From NCBI GenBank assembly GCA_021791075.1, contig JAJYXH010000090.1, positions 1 through 10,101 on the forward strand: a stretch of 10,101 nucleotides of DNA, written 5' to 3'. Shown here piece by piece: positions 5,983-10,101 of the stretch (the first letter of the stretch is position 1; each line of letters begins with the position of its first letter). A model generated the notes under the pieces. It ran no database searches, was not told where the DNA came from, and saw only the letters and a program-made list of their open reading frames with translations. The stretch is from Microcaldota archaeon. GTDB taxonomy: Archaea; Micrarchaeota; Micrarchaeia; Micrarchaeales; CABMGC01. A program made the position numbers and the translations under genes.

Positions 5983-6744
5983 ATGGATCTTTCGGCAACT
6001 CCATTTCTCCTGCAGGTTGTGGCACAGCCTTTCAACTCGACAGCGGCCGTAGGCGCAGCCGCAACCTATACCGAGAATACCATAGCCGTGCTCCTTACTC
6101 TGCTCTCCATACTGGCGGTATCTATCCAGATCGCCAGGGGATACTTCCTCAGGATACTCAGGAAGTTCACCCTGAGGCTCGCTGCAGACATCTGGTGGCT
6201 CCTCTTCGTCATACTCAGGGACGCGAGCATCTTCCTGATGGTCTTCCTCGGATTCGAGCTCTTCTATCCGGGCATATATGAGGACTTTGCCGTGGCGGTG
6301 CCTTTCGGGCTGCTTGCGATAAACCTCTTCGCCGCGGCCCTGGTGCTGCTGCTAGTCGTGGATACTGACGAGAATCCCAAGTACAACACATGGATAACGA
6401 TACTTGTGGGCCTTGGTGCTCTGCTCTACATATTCGGGACAATAACCGTTACCGAGAGCCCGACAGTGCTCATGACCCCTGTTCCTGCGACAGTCTCGAT
6501 CTCCAATTCGAACTTCTGGGGATTCATGAACAACACCTTCAACTCGCAGAACAACCCCACGCTGGCGATGTATTCGTTCTACGTCTGCTTCCTGATACTC
6601 GCTGCCGAGGGCGGCATAGCTTTCTATTACGGACTCAAAGGAAACCTGCCAAAGGCCCAGTTCAGGACCAATGCCAGACCGGTCGTGAAGGCGCCTCCGG
6701 CCCCGCAGAATCCGGCGGCGCCATCGCAGCAGAATAATCTTTGA
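5983..6744 (+). CDS. five-helix membrane protein of unknown function
   Basis: This 253-residue protein has hydrophobic segments at about 33-51, 68-92, 103-126, 137-155 and 196-217. A Ser/Asn-rich loop without charges (about 157-195), probably outside the cell, lies between the last two. The segment between helices 1 and 2 is basic (ARGYFLRILRKFTLR, 51-65), so it should face the cytoplasm. The C-terminal tail (218-253) is basic and then Pro/Ala/Gln-rich, also likely cytoplasmic. I see no paired histidines for haem and no quinone- or pump-type motif. It is the first gene of a three-gene operon, 19 bases before a ferredoxin gene. A role as membrane anchor or partner for that electron carrier is therefore the leading idea, but it is inference. 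The start ATG at 5983 follows a good TATA box. Confidence 0.85.
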   Translation: MDLSATPFLLQVVAQPFNSTAAVGAAATYTENTIAVLLTLLSILAVSIQIARGYFLRILRKFTLRLAADIWWLLFVILRDASIFLMVFLGFELFYPGIYEDFAVAVPFGLLAINLFAAALVLLLVVDTDENPKYNTWITILVGLGALLYIFGTITVTESPTVLMTPVPATVSISNSNFWGFMNNTFNSQNNPTLAMYSFYVCFLILAAEGGIAFYYGLKGNLPKAQFRTNARPVVKAPPAPQNPAAPSQQNNL

Positions 6745-6763
6745 GCCCGGTAGGTCGAGTCTC

Positions 6764-7204
6764 TTGCCATACAAATTTACATTCGACAAGGACATATGCA
6801 TACAGTGCGGGGTATGCGGCGACGTCTGTCCTGTCAATACGCTGGACTTTGTCAGGCCAAGGCACAGGAACGTGGAGAGCCAGAGGAGGGCGGAGAGCGT
6901 CACACTGGACATGACCGAGTACCCCATACAGGTCAGCAAGTGCATCGGATGCATGATCTGCCCGGAGGAGTGCCCGGTCTCATGTATAACGATACTGCAG
7001 GCCGACAAGGAGCCGAAGTACGCGGCGAGGCAGGGGCCCATGCTCACGGAGGAGCCGGCGAAGGACGAGTTTGCACTCTCGAAGTTCACGAAGCTCAGGC
7101 CCACAAAGGTGAAGGTCAAGGACCCGTGGGGCAATGAGTATGTATACAGGCCGCACAGGAGGAAGTCGATGACGCAGACGATGGACGAGCCTGACATGAG
7201 ATAG
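6764..7204 (+). CDS. 2[4Fe-4S] ferredoxin-type protein with basic C-terminal extension
   Basis: Two classical cluster motifs are present. The first is CIQCGVCGDVCP (Cys12, 15, 18, 22) and the second is CIGCMICPEECP (Cys60, 63, 66, 70), with an extra Cys74. Each motif donates its fourth Cys to the other cluster in the usual bacterial-ferredoxin fold. The 37-residue spacer between motifs is long for a simple ferredoxin and resembles electron-transfer subunits of membrane complexes (NuoI or hydrogenase-linked types). After residue 80 comes a 66-residue extension rich in Lys/Arg (TKLRPTKVKVKDPWGNEYVY, 109-128), which may dock on a partner. The start is TTG at 6764, preceded by GGTAGG at 6749-6754. 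The next in-frame ATG would remove the first cluster motif. It is 19 bases after the membrane protein gene and 11 before the next gene. Confidence 0.92.
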   Translation: MPYKFTFDKDICIQCGVCGDVCPVNTLDFVRPRHRNVESQRRAESVTLDMTEYPIQVSKCIGCMICPEECPVSCITILQADKEPKYAARQGPMLTEEPAKDEFALSKFTKLRPTKVKVKDPWGNEYVYRPHRRKSMTQTMDEPDMR

Positions 7205-7215
7205 GGTGTGGTTGG

Positions 7216-7641
7216 ATGCCGAACAAAAGAGCAAAGATCAACGTATCGGTGTCGGACATCTACATGAAGGACATGAGCATTACAAAGTCGACGGGCATCA
7301 ATCAGCAGGACGCGATGTTTGAGTATGTCGGTGATACGCTCGACTACATTGCGCTCTATGACAAGAAGCTGGAGAAGGGATTCGCGCTCTGCGACCTGAA
7401 TGAGAACTCCGCCGAGGTGAACATTGCGTACCTGCATGATAAGGACGGCGAGCTGATAGAAGAGGAGGAAGCGATCTGGGATCTGCTCGATTCGGAGTCC
7501 AGGGCAAGATTGAAGGGACTGATTGGCGGATCTGCGCTATCAGGAAGGGACATCTCACTGATATATGTTGACGGATATGAGGATTATGAGGGCGGGAGCG
7601 TGACGAAGCTGCTCCCGCTGAGGAGGCGCTTTGAGATCTGA
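7216..7641 (+). CDS. small acidic protein of unknown function, third gene of the ferredoxin operon
   Basis: I do not recognise this 141-residue protein. It is soluble, with an acidic middle (DKDGELIEEEEAIWDLLDSE, 75-94) and a basic C-terminus (KLLPLRRRFEI). The pattern of strands and helices suggests a compact alpha/beta fold. It has one Cys (59) and no cluster or nucleotide motif. The ATG at 7216 follows GGGTGTGGTTGG (7204-7215), and the gene starts 11 bases after the ferredoxin stop, so co-transcription is likely. The last 17 codons, stop and four further bases are duplicated exactly at 8450-8504 on the far side of vapBC. The gene's 3' end is therefore one half of a direct repeat. The protein itself seems intact. 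Confidence 0.85.
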   Translation: MPNKRAKINVSVSDIYMKDMSITKSTGINQQDAMFEYVGDTLDYIALYDKKLEKGFALCDLNENSAEVNIAYLHDKDGELIEEEEAIWDLLDSESRARLKGLIGGSALSGRDISLIYVDGYEDYEGGSVTKLLPLRRRFEI

Positions 7642-7645
7642 GACC
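7591..7645 (+). repeat. 55-bp direct repeat, left copy (gene 3' end)
   Basis: This copy covers the last codons and stop of the acidic-protein gene plus four downstream bases. It is identical over all 55 bases to 8450-8504, 859 bp away. With one mismatch (7590 G against 8449 A) the match extends back to 7586 (60 bp). Inside it, GCGGGAGC and GCTCCCGC form an 8-bp inverted repeat with an 11-base spacer. It flanks the vapBC module on the left. Confidence 0.97.
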
Positions 7646-7668
7646 CTGAAGATGTTATGGATGCCAGG

Positions 7669-8073
7669 TCATTTTATGCATATCGTATTTATACGCAAAG
7701 ATTCCGATATTTCAGCTTGCTTCCCGTCACTGGTAAGCAGCGTGCCGTATTTTCTGGCTTGCACTATGTAAACTGCATCGTACACGGTTATCTTTTCCTT
7801 GATTGCAAGCCTTAGCCCCTCTTTCGTATAGGATGATGAAGGCTCGATGCTAAGTGAATAGGAGCTTATGAGCGAGAGCGCTTCGGCCTTGTTTGACGCA
7901 TCTTCTGCTGTGATCCTCTTTCTTAATACGTGCTCTTTCCATATCGCATTCATGGCTTCCATTACGGCATAGTCCAGTGAGCAGGCATTGCCCTTCAGGT
8001 ATTCCTCGATCTCCTGCCAGCGCTCCTCCTGCAATACCAGTTTGGAAATCGAAGATGCATCAACGGCTATCAC
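7669..8073 (-). CDS. vapC: VapC-type toxin, PIN-domain ribonuclease
   Basis: This 134-residue PIN-domain protein is the size of VapC toxins, metal-dependent RNases that block translation when free of antitoxin. The four acidic active-site residues can be placed as Asp5 (IAVDASS), Glu39 (YAVMEAMN), Asp99 (ITVYDAVYIVQA) and Asp116 (LLTSDGK), so it appears catalytically intact. The GTG start at 8073 lies within the end of vapB (14-base overlap) and follows GGGAGG with close spacing, so translation is probably coupled. It converges on the ferredoxin operon, ending 27 bases from its stop. The whole vapBC pair is bracketed by the 55-bp direct repeats, suggesting arrival as a unit. Confidence 0.93.
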   Translation of the reverse strand: MIAVDASSISKLVLQEERWQEIEEYLKGNACSLDYAVMEAMNAIWKEHVLRKRITAEDASNKAEALSLISSYSLSIEPSSSYTKEGLRLAIKEKITVYDAVYIVQARKYGTLLTSDGKQAEISESLRINTICIK

Positions 8074-8299
8074 GGTCCTCCCTAATGTATCTTGCTGCGG
8101 TGCCAGCCGGTGCCGAGGGTGTCTCCTTGAGCAGTTTCATTGCGTCCTCTAATGCCTTCCGCTTCCTGTGCCTTTTCACATTGTTCTCGATCAATTTCCT
8201 TACCTCTTCGCCCCAGTTCGCATTTACGCTTTTCATCTGGTCCTTCAGCCTTTTTGGAACCCTGAAGCTTATGACTTCCATGCTCTCTTTCGCTTTCAT
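8060..8299 (-). CDS. vapB: VapB-type antitoxin, ribbon-helix-helix
   Basis: This 79-residue protein begins with a ribbon-helix-helix DNA-binding pattern: strand EVISFRVP (8-15), helix KRLKDQMKS (16-24), then helix WGEEVRKLIENNVKR (29-43). A basic stretch and a C-terminal tail (KLLKETPSAPAGTAARYI) of the sort that wraps a PIN toxin follow. It should bind VapC and, as a dimer, repress its own promoter. ATG 8299 is taken as the start. A second ATG at residue 7 (8281) is directly before the DNA-binding strand and cannot be ruled out. It precedes and overlaps vapC, the usual antitoxin-first order. Confidence 0.92.
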   Translation of the reverse strand: MKAKESMEVISFRVPKRLKDQMKSVNANWGEEVRKLIENNVKRHRKRKALEDAMKLLKETPSAPAGTAARYIREDRDSR

Positions 8300-8309
8300 A
8301 CCGCGTCAC

Positions 8310-8341
8310 GTAATACTATTATGTAATACAGATATATAAAC
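8310..8341 (-). promoter_or_regulatory. vapBC promoter and probable VapB operator
   Basis: On the minus strand GTTTATATATC (8341-8331) is a TATA box. Between it and the ATG at 8299 lie two copies of GTATTAC (8329-8323 and 8316-8310), 13 bases apart. They cover the expected start site near 8310. Direct repeats at this position are what a ribbon-helix-helix autorepressor would use. Confidence 0.6.
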
Positions 8342-8698
8342 ATTTGCACCACCTCGCGCTAAATCCGTGTTTGGTTGACCCCCCCCAGAAGACCGGATGC
8401 TCCGTGCTGGAGACAGGCGGGTCGGCAAGGACTGTACGCGGGTCATGAAGGCGGGAGCGTGACGAAGCTGCTCCCGCTGAGGAGGCGCTTTGAGATCTGA
8501 GACCACCATATGATCTCGGTTCTATCCGATCCGTTAGGTATAGCGAGGGGTACAAGTATTCTTCCCAGGTGGTGGCCGGACTTTGACTTCCCTGTCACAA
8601 GTGACATGTATCCCATTCCCTTCCTTGATCTAGGCTTGTAAATAGTTTTTCTAGGTTTTATCCAGGAACAGGGTATCTTATAGGAGAGAGCCAGAAAT
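8342..8698. other. intergenic region between vapBC and spt4
   Basis: No gene is supported here. It contains a run of eight C (8379-8386), the right copy of the 55-bp repeat (8450-8504) and a small dyad TGTCAC-AA-GTGACA (8594-8607 region). A T-rich stretch near 8645-8652 is also present. The segment 8342-8449 would belong to the inserted vapBC unit, and the sequence after 8504 would be the original downstream flank of the acidic-protein gene. I see no tRNA arm or CRISPR-like repeat. Confidence 0.6.
8450..8504 (+). repeat. 55-bp direct repeat, right copy
   Basis: This exact copy of 7591-7645 carries the final codons and TGA of the acidic-protein gene without the rest of it. The frame into the copy from the left has no start with a ribosome binding site, and the 50 bases before it show no clear homology to the gene. 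It is therefore an isolated 3'-end duplicate. It marks the right boundary of the DNA containing vapBC. Confidence 0.97.
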
Positions 8699-8890
8699 TC
8701 AGTCGTTTATGTTGATCGCGTAGGTGCCGTCGACCTTTATCTCGAGCTTCTTCGCTATCTCCGACTTCTCCGCATCAATCACGACAATGCTTCCGCTCCA
8801 CTTGGTGGTCAGCTGCGTGGATCCGCAGACAGGGCAGACGTTGCCCTGCATTATAATGAGTTTGCAGTTCTTGCATGCATGGTCCGACAT
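8699..8890 (-). CDS. spt4: transcription elongation factor Spt4 (RpoE2, RNA polymerase subunit E'')
   Basis: This 63-residue protein matches archaeal Spt4 in size. Spt4 pairs with Spt5 and holds RNA polymerase in a processive state. It begins with a zinc ribbon, Cys6-x2-Cys9 and Cys19-x2-Cys22 (HACKNCK...GNVCPVCGS), then SGSIVVIDAEKSEIAKKL (32-49) and GTYAININD at the C-terminus, as in the family. The ATG at 8890 lies 8 bases after the rpo7 stop, and AGGAGA in the end of rpo7 may help initiation. This rpo7-spt4 order is conserved in archaea. Confidence 0.95.
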   Translation of the reverse strand: MSDHACKNCKLIIMQGNVCPVCGSTQLTTKWSGSIVVIDAEKSEIAKKLEIKVDGTYAININD

Positions 8891-8898
8891 TCAAATCA

Positions 8899-9483
8899 TC
8901 ATTTTCTCCTTGTCCTTGAGGTTGCGGGTCTCCTCTCCTTCTGCTTGCCCTCCTTGGTGAGCCACTCGGGCTTCCCGAGCCCGTCAGGCCTCATTGTGAG
9001 CGCAATCTTCGTGTCCTTTATCGTGTTCTTCAGGCTTATCGTGGATACCTTCGTGTATACGAGATCGCCCTTCTTCAGGCTCTTTCCGGTGCTCCTCGAT
9101 GTGAAGAATCCCGCCCTCCTGTCGTAGCTTATGAAGTCGCTGGTTATCTGCGAGAGGTGCACAAGCCCCTCTATGGGACCCAGCCTGACGAAGCAGCCGA
9201 AGTCGACAAGCTCGGAGACCTCCCCGGCTATGACCTCGTCGACCTCTAGGCTGAACGTTAGCACGTCGAACGTGACGTTGTTGTGCGTCGATGGGTCCCC
9301 TGGCGTGAGGAATCCGTCGCTTATCTCCCTTACGTTGTATAGCGCGATTATTATGCCGAGATCCCTGTCTATGGTCCTCTCGTATTTCTCCCTGAGTATC
9401 TTCTCGCTGGTCTTCGTTATGTCCTCTCCGAAGTTGCTCGGGGGTATGCTTATCGTGTCCTTTATCGTGTGTATGTAGTACAT
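8899..9483 (-). CDS. rpoE1: DNA-directed RNA polymerase subunit Rpo7 (RpoE1, E')
   Basis: This is the stalk subunit that, with Rpo4, binds nascent RNA and helps open promoters. From the ATG at 9483 the protein is 194 residues and starts MYYIHTIKDTISIPPSNFGE, the normal family beginning. An in-frame GTG 15 bases further out (9498) would add five residues of no family character. The tip domain covers residues 1-78. An S1 RNA-binding domain follows (about 82-164, with GEVSELVDFGCFVRLGPIEG and HLSQITSDF). The C-terminus is very basic (KQKERRPATSRTRRK). No clear ribosome binding site precedes the start. Spt4 follows immediately, and the PIN-domain gene is 69 bases upstream with its own promoter-like spacing in between. 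Confidence 0.95.
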   Translation of the reverse strand: MYYIHTIKDTISIPPSNFGEDITKTSEKILREKYERTIDRDLGIIIALYNVREISDGFLTPGDPSTHNNVTFDVLTFSLEVDEVIAGEVSELVDFGCFVRLGPIEGLVHLSQITSDFISYDRRAGFFTSRSTGKSLKKGDLVYTKVSTISLKNTIKDTKIALTMRPDGLGKPEWLTKEGKQKERRPATSRTRRK

Positions 9484-9540
9484 ATGACAACACTTCACTT
9501 AGAATAAAGCAGGAATGTCGGTAAACTATATGCCCAAAAG

Positions 9541-9552
9541 GTATTTATATGC
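9541..9552 (-). promoter_or_regulatory. TATA box for rpo7-spt4
   Basis: On the minus strand GCATATAAATAC (9552-9541) lies about 60 bases before the rpo7 ATG. It would start transcription near 9520 with a leader of about 37 bases. It overlaps the end of the PIN-domain gene, so rpo7-spt4 may be transcribed both from here and by readthrough. Confidence 0.5.
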
Positions 9553-9932
9553 TATCTAATGGTGCCCGACCTGGCTATGCTGAATACCGTCACCCTTCTC
9601 GCCTTCAGCCGTTTCTTGAGCCTTATGTCGTTCGTGCACACGGCATAGCCATTGTTTACCGCCTCTTCGTATATCCAATCGTCAACCGGGGAATTGTCGG
9701 GCATCATCTCCGCATCACTCCTCTCAAGGATCCCGATTGCGGCCCCGGCATAACCGCTGTACTTCCCACCTTTTGATCTTATGCCCTTAAGCTCCCCCAC
9801 AATGCCGTGCGATAGGATCGGCACGTAACCGGGTTTCTGATCCCGCACGGCCCCGAATATGTCGATTCCGTTTGAGAGCGCAAATACTATCGAGCTGGTG
9901 TCGAGTATTATGCGGCGCTTTTGCATGGCCAT
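9552..9932 (-). CDS. PIN-domain protein, Fcf1/Utp24-like, next to rpo7-spt4
   Basis: This 126-residue single PIN domain has acidic residues Asp11 (ILDTSS), Glu47 (IVGELKG), Asp84/Asp85 (SPVDDWI) and Asp102 (CTNDIRLKKRL), so it is probably an active RNase. The pattern VP.LSHGIVGELK, GKYSGYAGAAIGILE and TNDIRLKKRLK is that of the archaeal single-domain PIN proteins related to eukaryotic Fcf1/Utp24. These are encoded beside rpo7-spt4 (and often aIF2-gamma) in many archaea. A role in rRNA processing is proposed for the family, but not shown by this sequence. No antitoxin gene is adjacent, so a VapC toxin role is less likely. The start is ATG 9932, with an ATG two codons later as alternative. Confidence 0.9.
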   Translation of the reverse strand: MAMQKRRIILDTSSIVFALSNGIDIFGAVRDQKPGYVPILSHGIVGELKGIRSKGGKYSGYAGAAIGILERSDAEMMPDNSPVDDWIYEEAVNNGYAVCTNDIRLKKRLKARRVTVFSIARSGTIR

Positions 9933-9946
9933 TGGCGATACCTTGC

Positions 9947-9957
9947 GTTTTTAATAG
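9947..9957 (-). promoter_or_regulatory. TATA box for the PIN-rpo7-spt4 run
   Basis: CTATTAAAAAC on the minus strand lies 15-25 bases before ATG 9932. Transcription would begin at or just after the start codon, giving a leaderless message. It sits within about 20 bases of the IS-like end at 9967 and beyond. Confidence 0.4.
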
Positions 9958-9966
9958 AGTTTGTGG

Positions 9967-10101
9967 CATCCTCCCCGGGCTAAAGTCCGGGGCTTCCCAT
10001 CGGACCAGGACTTCCCGGTCCAAAGGTATGTTCTCGCTTCGACGGTCCCGCTTTCGCATCCGTTTCCGGGCGCAAAGAGGCAGGATCTCCACGAGCTTCA
10101 A
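9967..10101 (-). mobile_element. right end of an IS200/IS605-like element (tnpB tail and hairpins), truncated by window edge
   Basis: On the minus strand, reading inward from the window edge, one open frame gives KLVEILPLCARKRMRKRDRR, then SENIPLDREVLVRWEAPDF. Next comes a terminal hairpin with GGATG just after it. This succession (a Lys/Arg-rich TnpB-like tail, structured DNA, a CCCCGGG-type hairpin, GGATG) is typical of the right end of IS200/IS605 tnpB elements, where the omega RNA (reRNA) is encoded. Two dyads are clear: CCCCGGGC/GTCCGGGG (9973-9992, TAAA loop, one G-T pair) and GGACC/GGTCC (10002-10006 with 10017-10021). The tnpB body lies outside the window, so I cannot tell whether the element is intact. 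It sits directly upstream of the PIN-rpo7-spt4 promoter. Confidence 0.5.
9973..9992. repeat. terminal hairpin of the IS200/IS605-like end
   Basis: CCCCGG (9973-9978) pairs with CCGGGG (9987-9992), extended inward by a G-T and a C-G pair around TAAA. It has the shape of omega-RNA 3' hairpins at IS200/IS605 right ends. In such elements the guide sequence would be the flanking DNA beyond it, here towards 9960. Confidence 0.7.

Noticed and set aside
8379..8386. Run of eight C as a slippage or phase-variation tract
   Set aside because: It lies in non-coding DNA outside the vapBC promoter core and interrupts no reading frame. Nothing shows a switching role.
8319..8555. Minus-strand reading frames across the right repeat and C8 run
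   Set aside because: They overlap the vapB promoter, include the duplicated gene end in antisense, have no ribosome binding site and show no domain.
9484..9498. An earlier GTG start for rpo7
   Set aside because: The added five residues (MKCCH) are not family-like, and MYYIHTIKDT matches the usual Rpo7 beginning.
9552..9932. Calling the PIN protein beside rpo7 a second VapC toxin
   Set aside because: No antitoxin gene adjoins it. Its motifs and its place next to rpo7-spt4 fit the conserved Fcf1/Utp24-like archaeal PIN protein better.
1..10101. CRISPR array, tRNA or rRNA genes
   Set aside because: I found no regularly spaced repeats and no T-arm GGTTC-x-AATCC pattern with an acceptor stem. 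The only long direct repeat is the two-copy 55-mer.

Overview
The window is archaeal chromosomal DNA. The evidence is the paired RNA polymerase stalk subunit Rpo7 (RpoE1) and Spt4 (RpoE2), an archaeal/eukaryal-type glutamyl-tRNA synthetase, TATA boxes about 20-40 bases before starts, GGTG-type ribosome binding sites, frequent GTG/TTG starts, and a VapB-VapC pair with an archaeal-style ribbon-helix-helix antitoxin. A small-genome (DPANN / Micrarchaeota-like) archaeon would fit the gene content, but that placement is only a guess.

Layout. 1-252: a possible decayed tnpB end, a hairpin, and the rpiB promoter. 253-1595 (+): rpiB and prs, which overlap by one base. Their products convert ribulose-5-phosphate to ribose-5-phosphate and then to PRPP. 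1596-1824: an IS200/IS605-like end scar with a strong hairpin. 4862-1825 (-): a three-gene run made of an N-anchored, sequon-rich surface protein, GluRS, and an unrecognised helical protein. 5023-5709 (+): an FKBP-type prolyl isomerase, divergent from the surface protein. 5983-7641 (+): a tight three-gene operon encoding a five-helix membrane protein, a two-cluster 4Fe-4S ferredoxin with a long basic tail, and an acidic protein of unknown function. 8299-7669 (-): vapBC. 9932-8699 (-): a PIN-domain protein, Rpo7 and Spt4, a transcription/RNA-processing neighbourhood conserved in archaea. 9967-10101: the right end of another IS200/IS605-like element, cut by the window edge.

The strongest unexplained signal is a 55-bp perfect direct repeat (60 bp with one mismatch). 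One copy is the last 17 codons, stop and 4 bases beyond of the acidic-protein gene. The other lies 859 bp away, in non-coding DNA on the far side of vapBC. The toxin-antitoxin module is therefore bracketed by a duplicated gene 3' end, as expected for a small site-specifically integrated cassette, yet no integrase lies between the repeats. The second item of interest is the membrane protein/ferredoxin/acidic protein operon, which looks like an undescribed membrane-linked electron-transfer unit. Several probable IS200/IS605 end hairpins sit exactly in intergenic gaps next to housekeeping operons.
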